The notes under the pieces are model-generated. The model made no database searches. It saw nothing but the letters and a program-made list of their open reading frames with translations, and was not told the origin of the DNA. This document shows, in pieces, positions 34,104-44,805 of a stretch of 64,000 nt of DNA. This DNA comes from Apophysomyces variabilis (taxonomy: Eukaryota; Mucoromycota; Mucoromycetes; Mucorales; Mucoraceae), in the NCBI GenBank assembly GCA_002749535.1, contig MZZL01000404.1, forward strand, positions 343,065-407,064, given 5' to 3'. The first letter of the stretch is position 1. Each line of letters begins with the position of its first letter. The position numbers and the translations under genes are program-made.

Positions 34104-34861
34104 ATGGGTAAGCGAGATTTCTATAATCAATGGGCCCAATTAGTCGTAGCCGAACTATGCCGATGGATGGATGGATGGATCGCTACTATCTTGTGATGCA
34201 TACGACAGCATAAGCTCTTCGACATAGTCAGCCATCATCAACTAATATACAAACTGCGACGAAATTTCGCCTTTTCCCGTTCGACATGTCCAATACATCC
34301 ATAGCGTTCCACATCGACACCTAAACTTATTGCGGATGCTAATGTGTTCCACCTTGTTTTAGGTAAGGGACAGCCAAGAGGATTGAACGCAGCCCGTAAA
34401 TTGCGTACACACCGCCGCGATCAACGCTGGGCTGATAAGCAATATAAGAAGAGAGCTTTGGGCACTGCTTTTAAATCTTCTCCTTTTGCTGGTGCTTCTC
34501 ATGCCAAGGGTATTGTCCTCGAAAAGATGTAAGCATTTCTCGGATCTATTACATGGCTTTCTTTTTACTCAACGTTTTTTCTTTGTAAATCAGTGGTGTT
34601 GAAGCCAAACAGCCTAACTCCGCCATTCGTAAGTGTGTTCGTGTTCAGCTCATCAAGAATGGCAAGAAGGTCACTGCTTTCGTTCCCAATGATGGTTGTT
34701 TAAACTTTGTTGATGAGAACGATGAAGTTTTGATCGCTGGTTTCGGTCGTAAGGGCCGTGCTATTGGTGATATTCCTGGTGTTCGTTTCAAGGTCGTCAA
34801 GGTCGCCGGTGTCTCTCTCCTTGCCTTATACAAGGAGAAGAAGGAGAAGCCTAGATCATAA
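34104..34861 (+). CDS. RPS23: Small-subunit ribosomal protein uS12 (S23)
   Basis: Decoding-centre protein of the 40S subunit, 145 residues, exactly the usual length. Exons are 34104-34107 (ATGG only), 34363-34528 and 34594-34861. The protein begins [20 protein letters not shown] and includes [45 protein letters not shown] and [20 protein letters not shown]. The PNSA motif with the hydroxylatable Pro is present. The first intron is 255 nt, unusually long for this window, and contains a GATG tandem run. The second is 65 nt. Coordinates rest on frame continuity through both introns. Confidence 0.96.
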
Positions 34862-35535
34862 ATATAAATTTAATTTAAATAAAACTACTGCATATGAAAA
34901 CGGAATGGAATTATGTACTACTAGATGATTGGCAGAAGGGTGTGTAAAACTGAGGAACAGACAGTAGTCAAAGAAACTAAAGTTTGATAGTCATCAATGA
35001 AGAATTAGTAAGAGAAAATGGCAGTAAATACTTTGAGACTCTTGGCGGAGGTTTATTCAAAAGTCAATAGATCTCTTGATTACAATTGTCTACCAGCAGT
35101 ATTTATACCCTTTGCATGCTTAGTTAAATGTCTTAGTAATCAGAAGATGCGTAAGCACTGACTGTTCATGGTAGATTGATGACAATGAATGATTATTCAT
35201 CTTTTGTCAGAGAAGCTGTCATATAGCTGAGTCTGAATAGCGGTTATCTAATGCATGAATCAGGGACGCTTATTAATCACTGTGTCTATTGCTAAGATCG
35301 TCGTCATCATAATTGTCTTGTCATACAATCATGAGATAGGATATGCCAGGGTACCTTAAGATCATAGCAGAGTGTCCTAGTATCTCAGATTATAACAATC
35401 CTTAAGTAGATGTCTGGCTGATGCAGGTTCTTATCTGTAGATATAGTGCTGATGGTATGATAAACTCATATAAAGATCGTTTAGACTTAGTGGAAGAAGT
35501 ATGTATGATACTTATGTTATGTCAAATATAATAAA
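34862..35535. other. AT-rich spacer after RPS23
   Basis: About 670 bp. It begins with the RPS23 3' region (AATAAA near 34877) and grades into moderately complex AT-rich sequence of unknown origin. It may be the body of whichever element ends at 35607, but no left terminus or open frame could be found. Confidence 0.35.
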
Positions 35536-35607
35536 TGGTAGAAAGGTGGTGGAATCTGAGATTCCACCAAGTTTCTACTGATAGTAGAATCTTTTTTTGA
35601 CCGCAGT
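35536..35607 (+). repeat. Solo right terminus of the nested transposon family
   Basis: A 72-bp arm ending in ACCGCAGT. It is the inverted complement of 36488-36559 with about four mismatches (roughly 94 percent identity by eye). It is oriented as a right end, so its element body should lie to the left, yet nothing left of 35536 resembles the interior of the copies at 35992-38677. It may be a truncated or rearranged third copy. Confidence 0.7.
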
Positions 35608-35991
35608 GTTAGTGTGCTGGGTTCTGAGTTAAGATCTTAGCGTTGTTATAACCCAACTGGTTAAAGCCCACCTATTTTAAGCGCTAGTTTAGAGTTTCTA
35701 TAAATAAAGAAACAATAGCTATAAAAGACTAGCCAATAAAATATTAAAAAAATTAAGATTTAATGAAAGCAAATAAAAAAAACTCAAAATAAATTTTAGC
35801 TAATGTTAATGCTTTAATTAGTAATAGAAACATACAATATAAAAAATATAAAACAAGTTTAATAACAATGAGATCTAATCAAAGATTAAGTTAGATGAAA
35901 AAAGAAAAAATAAGCTAAAAGATTATAGCAAAAATATTAAAAAGGAGATGTATATAAAAGAATGTTATGTACATTTTTAGAAAAATATTTC
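35608..35991. other. Very AT-rich spacer between element copies
   Basis: 384 bp between the solo terminus and the older element copy, dominated by AAAATA-type sequence. No gene or RNA was seen. Confidence 0.4.
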
Positions 35992-36482
35992 ACTATGGTA
36001 GAGTAGGCATTTTACCTACATTTTACCCCTGGGTAATATATAATGTTTTACCCACTTTCCTATGGAGGGAGCAATCTTCAGTATTGTTCAGTCTCTCCTT
36101 TTCCAAAAGAGAAAAACTAGCAAATGTAAAAGTATAAGCAGTATGACAGTGTATGTGTAATTCCTAGGAACTGCGTCAATATTTATATTACATGCTTTTA
36201 ATATGGTTTTTTTTTCTTTTTTATAGGGTTATTTGCATTTTCTTTTTATTATCCTTTTTTTTCACAAACTTTTTCTTTTGCTTTTTTTTATTCTATGTTG
36301 TTTTTAGTACTTCTTTATCAGCAAACTCACTTTCACAATATTGATAATATATCATCTTAATGATATACATCCTTGACCTAAAAGTATGTTCTTTACTAGT
36401 AAGCTTTTATCTTCATTTGACAGCACCTCATTCTTTTTTTTCTTTTGATAGCCAATATAATTGCAACGTTATAGAAAAGCTT

Positions 36483-36487
36483 GCTTC
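36483..36487. repeat. Target-site duplication, left (GCTTC)
   Basis: GCTTC immediately precedes the left terminus of the inserted element and recurs immediately after its right terminus at 37850-37854. Confidence 0.75.
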
Positions 36488-37849
36488 ACTGCGGTCAAAA
36501 AAAGATTCTACCATCGGTAGAAACTTGGTAGAATCTCAGATTCCACCACCTTTCCACCACCTTTCCACCGCTTTTCCACCATGCGGTGGAATCTCTTCAA
36601 AGGTTTGTGGAATGTACCTTCCACCACCTTTCCACCACCTTTCTACCCCCCCCAAGTTCAACAATTGGATGAACTGCTATATGACAGAGACCATTACGTT
36701 GATGTTATTGGATCAAGTAGTATGCATTAGAGGCTAACGTTTTAGTTTCATTCGACTATATTCCTTTATTCAAGCACTTTTTATTGGATTAACTTGCCTA
36801 CAATGATACATTCTATTGGAGCTACTGATTTTTATCTAGTCTATCTGATTGGATGTTCTTTTCGTTGTGTACATTATTTTAGCCATTAAGATACACTTCT
36901 TTATCATATACAAGGAAGCTTCTTTAGCTATATATATAGGAAAAAAACAGACACTTTTATTTTCTTGGAGCTATGTAGCGTAATGTACTAACAAATAGCT
37001 AACTTTATGCTTAGTTTTATATTATCTTACCTAATTACTGAAGGTTAAAGAAGCATAGCTTTTAAAAATGACAATTAGTAAAACGTACTAAAAGCTAACA
37101 CACAGTAGCATACCTAAGCCAGCATGCAATAACGAATGGCAGCATTACGTATAGGCCTACAAAAAGTTACCTTGCCAAGTAATTAAATTACGACGTAAAA
37201 AAGTATCTGTACCATTAAAAAGTATGTCATCTTTCTCTGTTTCCATTTTGTTAAGAAACGAAAGCTACTCTATATAATAATCAAAAAGTCAAGATTAGTT
37301 ACATTTAGGTCAATCAATCAAAATACCTTATTAAAAGTAAGAAGCAAGCTCTTCTATAACGTAGTGATCATTCTAGCTATCAAAAGAAAAAAAGAATAAG
37401 ATGCTATAAAATGAAGATAAAAGCTTACCAGCAAAGGGTATGCTTTTAGATCAAGGTTGCATATTATTAGGATTATATACTAGCAACGTTTTCAAAGTGA
37501 GTTTTCTGATGAAGAAGTGGTAAAACACTATGAAACAAAAAATGGTATAGAGGAAAAAGTTTGCAAAAGAAAAGGATGAATAAAAGGAAAACGGGGATAA
37601 CTCTGTAAAAAAAAAGAAACCATGTTAGAAGCGCATGACATAAATAATTATGCAGTTTCTGGGAAATGTGAATACACTAGTTTTGCTGTGGTAACTTAAT
37701 TTTATATGCATGTCTACTACAGTAACAGCGTTTAGGGAGAGAGAAAAATGTGGTAATATAAGAAATTCTACCACCTGGGTGGAAAGTGGGTGGAACCAGA
37801 GATTTTACCATGTAGTGTAAAGGTGGTAGAATCACCCTTCAACCGCAGT
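36488..37849 (-). mobile_element. Younger non-autonomous DNA transposon, 1362 bp
   Basis: Starts ACTGCGGT and ends ACCGCAGT, an 8-bp perfect terminal inverted repeat, flanked by GCTTC on both sides. Its interior reads as the reverse complement of the surrounding older copy. It therefore contains, near 37364, the uninterrupted version of the very site it occupies (single GCTTC followed by TTACTTTTA). Both subterminal regions are rich in CCACC/TTCTACC motifs. No frame of 60 codons lies wholly inside it, so it encodes no transposase and would need one supplied in trans. A 5-bp duplication is unlike Tc1/mariner (TA) or hAT (8 bp). The superfamily is not assigned. Confidence 0.82.
36535..36652. 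repeat. Subterminal CCACC motif array
   Basis: Repeated copies of CCACCTTTCCACC and variants (CCACCGCTTTTCCACC, TTCCACCACCTTTCTACC), some in inverted pairs (CCACCATGCGGTGG), within the left 170 bp of the younger element. Such motif arrays are typical transposase-binding subterminal regions. The opposite end (about 37758-37843) has a looser set. Confidence 0.7.
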
Positions 37850-37854
37850 GCTTC
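37850..37854. repeat. Target-site duplication, right (GCTTC)
   Basis: Second copy of the GCTTC duplication, directly after the right terminus of the younger element. Confidence 0.75.
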
Positions 37855-38677
37855 TTACTTTTAACTAAGGTATTTTAATTGATTGACCTAAATATAACTA
37901 ATCTTAACTTTTTATTTGTCTTATATAGTAGCTTTTTCTTTCTTTAAAAAATATGGAAATAGAGAAATATGATATATATTTTAATAGTACAGATTTTTTT
38001 TATATTGTAACTTGATTACTCATCAAGATAATCTTTTGTAGGCCTATATATAATGTTACCATTTGTTGTTACTATGCTATATATTTTACTAATTATTATT
38101 TTTTAAATTCTATGCTTCTTTAGCCTTTAGTAATTAGGTAAGATTATATAGATCCAATTGTAAAGTTAGATACCTGTTCATACATTATATTATATATAAT
38201 AAAATAAAAATGTTTGTTTTCTCTATATATAAGGCTAAGAAGTGTTGTTATATATAATAAAAAAGTATATTTTATTGGCTAAAATAATAAATGCAATAAA
38301 AAGAGCATCCAATCAGAAAGACTAGATAAAAATCATTAGCTTCAATAGCATATATTATTATAAGCAAGTTAATTTAATAAAAGAGCTTAAAAAAAAGAAT
38401 ATAGTTAAATAGAATTTTAATATTAGTTGTTAAATGTATATAACTTAGTCTAATAGTATTAATGTAATTATGTCTGATATATACTGTTTTATCCAATTAA
38501 TAATAGTATAGAAGGTGGGTAAAACATGGGTAAAATGTAGGTAAAAGGTATGTTTTACCCACTTCTTAAAAGTTTTACCCACTAGGTAATATGTGGGTAA
38601 AATGTAAGTAAAATGTGGATAATATTTGACGTTTTACTCAGATTTTATCTAAGGTAAAATGTCCTTTCAACTGCAGT

Positions 38678-39064
38678 GTTTATAACTAATAATAATTGTC
38701 TTTTTTAAAGGTTTTTTTAAATTATTTTATTCTTTTTTTCTAAATTAGCAATCTTTTAAATTTGCTTTTATCTAATTATATAATAAATATTATATTTATA
38801 AGAAAATAATAAATTATAGCTAGCTTTTAAAGTATTTAAGTTAAATATTTAAAATAAAAAATATTAAAATAAACTTTTTAATTATTATAAATATTGAATA
38901 TACAAAGAGTAAAAAGACAAATTTATAACCGACAGTTTAAATAAAAAGAAAAATTATAGGAAAGTATAAAAAACTAAAGCTTTTTCTTTTCATTTCAATG
39001 TTTTCTGTCTTCCAAAGCCGGCATTATGGGTGATATAATATTGATTGGTCTTGTTGACGTCGAA
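38678..39064. other. Extremely AT-rich spacer before the tRNA
   Basis: About 390 bp. The first 300 are nearly all A/T, and the last 70 return to normal composition just before the tRNA. No feature was recognised. Confidence 0.45.
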
Positions 39065-39137
39065 GCTCGCTTAGCTCAGTTGGTTAGAGCGTGGTGCTAA
39101 TAACGCCAAGGTCACAGGTTCGACCCCTGTAGTGAGC
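39065..39137 (+). tRNA. tRNA-Ile (anticodon AAT)
   Basis: A 73-nt cloverleaf without intron. The acceptor stem GCTCGCT pairs with AGTGAGC (one G-T). The D arm is GCTCAGTTGGTTAGAGC, the anticodon stem TGGTG/CGCCA has loop CTAATAA (anticodon AAT), and the T arm is ACAGG TTCGACC CCTGT. The internal A and B box promoters are both canonical. It is followed by a T run that ends transcription. Confidence 0.95.
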
Positions 39138-39138
39138 A

Positions 39139-39144
39139 TTTTTT
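39139..39144 (+). terminator. RNA polymerase III terminator
   Basis: A run of six T starting two bases after the tRNA end, the standard Pol III stop signal. Confidence 0.85.
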
Positions 39145-42100
39145 GCTTTTATTTTGGTGCTTTGTGTAACATTTAAGTTAATTTTCCCTGTCGTTTTCGT
39201 AAAGCTGATTCACAGCTAGTGTTTTGGACACGAATTGCCAATCAAGCCGGAATATAGAAATCGTAAAGGAACAGAAGTAAAAGATAAAAGTGTGCGAGTG
39301 AATTCGATGATGTTTATTTTTCACAAACTATCCAAGCTATTTATACGTATGATATTTCTATGATTTTTTACGAAGCTGAAGATGCGAGAAGTATCTAGGA
39401 ACTTCTTGGAAAGCAATCGCAACTTCGAGAACTTCTTGGGAGGCTTTAGCAAAAAGAGTCTTTGCGTTCATGCGCCGGTTCCGGCTCCGACATCTCTCTT
39501 CTGCCTTATTTTAACAAAAAGCGAGAGTATTTATGTTAGAAAGCACTGTAATGCTTATGCTATTAGGCCCACTACGGATCTTATTCATGAATCTGGCATT
39601 TATTTGATGGCTAATAGGTACCTTTGTTATTATGAGTAACTGGAGTGATTCATGCGCATCCACATTATTGGCTGATCACCTTTGCTTTTCAGGTCTTTGC
39701 AGATCAATTTACGCCATCTGGAAAATATTAGTTTCGCATAAATTTTGGACATGGCTTTTAAATCCTTGAACAACACTAGAAATGGTCAACGATAGATAAC
39801 TCTAAGTCGTCGGAAAATCTTCCAACTCTTTGATATGACTGATATATCATTTGCACACAGCAGTCAAGCATTTCGCGCTCAGAAACTGGATGTGCTGTTA
39901 CGTAGAAAGTTCTTCATATCATCAGGATCAGTATTCTTCGTAATCATGAGCTTCGGGTTTTGTGGCAACAGTGCCGCTTGAATTCATCAATCCTTGTGCA
40001 AGAGAGAAATGTCGCGAATGGCTGCTTTGGTAGCTGCTATTTAATTTTGTTCGGATAGAATCTGTGTCCATTGGAAGATCAAGTTCATGTAAGTAAAATA
40101 TACGTCCCTTATAACTCATTTACTAATGACGCATATTGTCTTAGTCTTTAACGCGAAGTTGGCCCTTCATTGAACCAATATTCATTTAGAATAGCGTAAA
40201 ATTTCATTCAGTAAGCAGTGTGTCTAATCATTTTATAATACAATGCATAGGAAGTAGACTGTTCTTCTTTCATCGCTGGACTTTCTAAATCTGCATATTA
40301 ATAAAGAATTCAACCCGAAGTTAGCCTTGTCCTAATTATGCTTTCCGTTTGTTATCCCTTTTCCGAGCGTTAAGGATTAGCCAGAGTCCAAAGTACGCAA
40401 CAAAACTATTCCCATGATGCTGCGAACTTATTATTCACATAGGTATCCAGTTTTAGAAGGGCGTTGATTGATTAAGCGATGGGCAATTGGGAGGTGATTA
40501 ACAGAAAATCAAGAGTAGGTCGAAAATTTAGGCCTATAGTAACTATTACCAGCTCTGTTGGCTAGGTCCTGATGTCAAAAAAAGGAAATACACGTTTCTT
40601 ACCATTCTTTTAATTTGCCATAGTCAACAACAAAGTAAAATAATGTGTATCATTTTAGAGAAAGAGAATCAACAAATCCATGCCTACCAGATACAATATC
40701 CAGACTGATGTATCAAGTTCTATTACCATGCAATTGCATCAGTATCCGAAAGCCTCCGAGCAAAGGAAGTATAAACTAAAATCAGCCAAGTGCGTCTTGG
40801 GATATTGTCTAGGTTTTAGCGAGGAATTTAATCGCTTAGGACAAAATCACCTATGCAAATGGTACTAAACCAAGGAACTGGGGTTGCTTTGTCCTGTCTA
40901 CTGCAATACCTTTTCAGTGGCAAGCATGAATTATATTTAAGCTTCAAAATCGCAAAAATCGCATTGCCGAATTGTAGGTAACATGTCATATGTACATAGA
41001 AAATAGAAAAGGTTCGGTAAAGAAGCTGTAATGTAACCATAGTAGCTATCTATATCCACATTACAGCAATTGTCCTTCGGGCATTCGACCCCTAACTACC
41101 TATAGAATTGATAAACTGCGGCCAATGTCCCTTCACATTATCCTTTGAATTACAAGTCCACAACAAACCTTGACCGTGACACGTTGTAGATGACGATGGA
41201 TGGGACACCGTTGGGAACCACTCAACCGTATCTTATTCGTAATTACTTTAATATTACCCTGAAGCCGAGGAGACCTGGGATACTGTATCGTTGACAAACT
41301 CATTACCTGTACATGTTCTGTCAACGAAGGAACACAGCTTCCGAAAAGGCCAATCCCAAATGTTTACAAAATTCTTATCGTCTTGTTTTAGGAAGCCGAG
41401 ATCAGACAATAATGGATAGCCTAGTATTTACTCGTTGCGTGTCCATAAAGCAGCTGAATAGGGGCTTGTTTTACAAAGAAAAAACCACACCGCCTCGTCC
41501 ACAAAGTACAGGCTCCTTCCCAACTGGGAAAACTTCTGTGCAGCAAAACTTACTGAACCAATCATTCTATGCTACTATCGAGAATTGCGTAAGTACACTT
41601 GACTGTTTATGATGACAGACGTTCTAACAGTGAAGTATTATTGGATCGTGCGGATACCACTCGATTTGTTAGCTGAGAACGGAATCTGGTACCAATTGCA
41701 TTTGATCGTGGCGCGTGTTCGATCTCCAGAATGAAAAAAGAAATTCCGTGTCTCGGTAAAAGAACTCCGTGCTCCAGTTGCTGGAAATGGAAAGATGAAT
41801 GGGAATAAAGGACCTTTCTGTTACTGTAGAGATATCATCATACTAATTTAATACAAATAAGCGCAAGAGACGCATGCTGGAGGCAGAGAGAGACATCATA
41901 GTAGAAAATGTACCACGGCCAAATCACTTTTGACTTTGTTTTCTTAATGGATTATATATGACGCGCTCCGACTGTTCAGGTTATCGACACTTAGTACACA
42001 GAATGGATGATCTTGGTTATAAATGAATATCCGTGTGACGTTGTCTATCCGGGATCTTAGGACTTTGAGACCAATATTATAGATATTGCTTCTCTATTTT

Positions 42101-44805
42101 CACTACAGCAACCTGTTAATTTTCGCTGAAATTTGTTCGTACTTCCATGGATTTTCCTTATTGAGCATGCGAGGTATTTCCTTGCTGCATTTGTCTGCAT
42201 CCCTATGCATCCAAGTTCTATTTGTGATCCCCAAATATGCGTGAATGAAGTAGACATACAAGATAAAAGGTCAAATCACGGCATCTGTGCAGCTTCCTGA
42301 AGGGACTTACCGTGGGAGAGGAGCAGAATACTTGGATTGCGAGATAGAAACGAGATAATCAATAAGAAAACGGTGAGTAAACGTTGCAGGAAAATACTGG
42401 ACATTTATTGAAGGAATTTGGAAAAGAATTGCAGAAAGTTTACATATTTTCTTTGTTCTATCCATGCCAGGTTTACTTACCGATTAGGCTATTCTATGAA
42501 ATGTGCCTAACCGGGGTTCAGGATCAATCAATCTTCTTCTATTTTCGTCTGCTGCGTTTCTTCCTAACGGCACAAAGATCCAATAACCGTCATAAGGATC
42601 ATCGGTCAACTGAGATGAATATTCAGTTGGATGGACCATGGCATATTGCGCATATATGGCTAGCTTATATATACCTTAGAGCTTTCAGATCTCTGCCATG
42701 TAGTTGGTCGCACATGGAGTACTGTGTTTTCAAGGGTGCCGAAATGGTTATGTAAGTTACATGGTTCTCATCATACCTAAAGATGGACATCATCCAGCTT
42801 TGAACCATGGGGAGACCCACATATTGCTAATCATCCGCTTATTTTTCTTGTATTGGACAATCTAATATACTTTGCAAGTGTGAGCCTTCCAATATCACGG
42901 TAAGCAGACACGATATGGATCAAGCGTCTACTCTGCTGCTAAAGCAATCGGCTCGGAATGTGGTAACAAACGTGAAATCATGCCCTGTTTGTGTTTAACG
43001 AGCTTGAAAAGCCTAACTATCGCTATATTGACCAATAGAACAAATCATGTCTAATTTGCTATTGATCTCACGCATTACCGTATCATGTACGAGAGCATAT
43101 GCTCGATCGGACGAGCTAATCTACCTCTGAATAAGTACTTAAAGGCGTTGCCGATATTACCTCTGCAGAACTCTTGCAAAGACACATACACGAGGGATCA
43201 ATGAAGGTACAATCAAACATTAACTGCAATACTAAGAGGGTAAAATTGGATACGTTGCACGGATTGGCACAGAGAGGTTGAAAGACTAACGAACAAAGGT
43301 CACTACGCACACGACTTCTTTGAATCTTTCTGCAGCAGTAGATGAATAGAAGTGGAGAACACCATTTTAGCTTCAGTGGAGACGTTTTAGTAGACAAGGA
43401 AGGTGTACAGTAATATAGTCTATGATCAATCTGTCACTTTCACCGTGGATACCCTCTACTCGTCTGTCATACGACTAGCAACGGTTGGTACAATGCAGCC
43501 TTCTAGCAGCTGTTTGCCTAATATGACTTGGAGGATATACAACTGGGATAAGTTTTTATGTTCATCCCTAGTTAGGTAATGGAGGCTTGTGATACCGGCA
43601 CAAAAAGGAAATTGCATCAGGAAATGGCAAGTATATGATTCTCTAGGACATGGACAGGAAAATTACGCCTTTGGTTGTAGCAGCTTGCAGCAATATTCAG
43701 CTTCACTCCAGAATCTTTGACGAGGCAGTATAGGATCAGAATGACTTCCACATACGTATAATTACTAATTGAGTCCATGTAAGTGCATCAGGCCATAAGC
43801 GATAAAATCAACATTAGCTCCTTAGACCTTCCATGTCTGTTATCTGCAAATGCAGGCATCAAACATCAAGCGAATAACTTGGATCCTGTCAGCTAGGAAA
43901 TGCATCAGATCCCTACATTATCAATACTCCTTCGATACCCGTCTGTCAGCGATCTGATGTCTCGTACTTCTAGAACTTCTTTGCATACCTTGTTTAAAAC
44001 TATGCCGAGGTAATGGGACTTCGGATAGGATGATGTGTGAATTCTTCTCAGTTAGTGAAGATCGCTGCAAATTATGTCCTTATTATACCTTTCTATTGCG
44101 CAGAGGCGATTCCCAATCCAAACGGATGGTTACGTAGCTGCGTAGTTTCATATCGTCTGATTCTAACCATAACTATTCTTACATAGGTTTCTTTTAGTTA
44201 GTTTATTATATGGGGGTTTGCTTTTGTTTCATCCAGGATTCCCAGGTAAGCCAACTGTTGAATTTAGTTGAATGTTTACTAATTTAACTCCATAAACAGG
44301 CAAAGCATTCTGTTTGTCGGTGCAATAGGAAAATCATGTTAATGAACAATACATCCCATGACCTTTGTAGGGAGGGGGCTTTGTTTAACCACGCTCCATC
44401 GTTTACCTAAATGTAAGTAAGCTTTTTTTTTCTTGTTCCCCGCTTGTCATGTCGTCATCTATAGCGTGGTAGTTATTGTAGATATTATTCGGTATAGGAA
44501 TACAGAAGAAACGTTTCTCCGCCTGTCATGTGTGCTTTGGGCACACGCATGTATTTTGTTATCCAAATTAAGCATTTCGGTACTTAACGTGATCATACAA
44601 CATGTGTCTCTAACGCTACTAACTACATTGGCTAGTCTATCCTCTGAATTAGTTCCAACCTATTAAACAGTCTATATTCCCATAGTGACCTAGGACATCA
44701 ACGGTAAGTGATATCTTACATCTGAAAGCGAGATACATAGGGAAAAGGGATATACTATAAGATACATGAGAACAGTTTGTTGAACAATACTAGAATTGTT
44801 CTTTA
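39145..44805. other. Gene desert, left part
   Basis: About 5.7 kb directly after the tRNA with no supportable gene. Short open frames (39382-39639, 41313-41612, 42384-42755, 43116-43397) have no recognisable domains and uneven composition. The dispersed repeat copy at 40056-40200 lies here. The first 600 bp could be a retroelement fragment, given its position next to a tRNA, but no terminal repeats or retroelement motifs were seen. Confidence 0.4.
40056..40200 (-). repeat. Dispersed repeat, copy 2 (inverted partner of 9951-10094)
   Basis: Reverse-complement match to 9951-10094 through the same ordered blocks (AATATGCGTCATTAGTAAAT, TATATTTTACTTAC, GGACACA). There is no transposase near this copy. 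Confidence 0.65.

Larger units (their letters stand above)
35992..38677 (+). mobile_element. Older element copy, interrupted by the younger copy
   Basis: Left end ACTATGGT at 35992 and right end CTGCAGT at 38677 form decayed inverted termini. Both are followed inward by repeated TTTTACC-type subterminal motifs. Removing the insertion at 36488-37849 and one target duplication leaves about 1.32 kb, which aligns along its length with the reverse complement of the inserted copy. Examples are the ATGGTTT plus T-run block near 36205, GGCCTATA near 38041, CATCCAATCAG near 38307 and AAGCAAGTTAAT near 38363. No coding frame of useful length is seen, so the family looks non-autonomous. No matching target duplication flanks this copy, consistent with age. 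Confidence 0.75.

Noticed and set aside
33981..34196. Open frame running through the RPS23 start
   Set aside because: It lacks an ATG before the RPS23 start and continues into intron 1. The ribosomal protein requires the donor at 34108.
35618..35672. tRNA-like boxes (GGGTTC and GGTTAAAGC)
   Set aside because: The B-box-like word precedes the A-box-like word and no cloverleaf forms.
36535..36652. Regularly spaced short repeats, considered as a CRISPR-like array
   Set aside because: Repeats are degenerate, units are not separated by unique constant-length spacers, and the host is eukaryotic. They fit transposon subterminal motifs.
36360..36737. 125-codon open frame on the plus strand
   Set aside because: It runs across the junction between the older and younger transposon copies (36487/36488), so it cannot be an original gene. 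It also has low-complexity Pro/Phe composition from the CCACC array.
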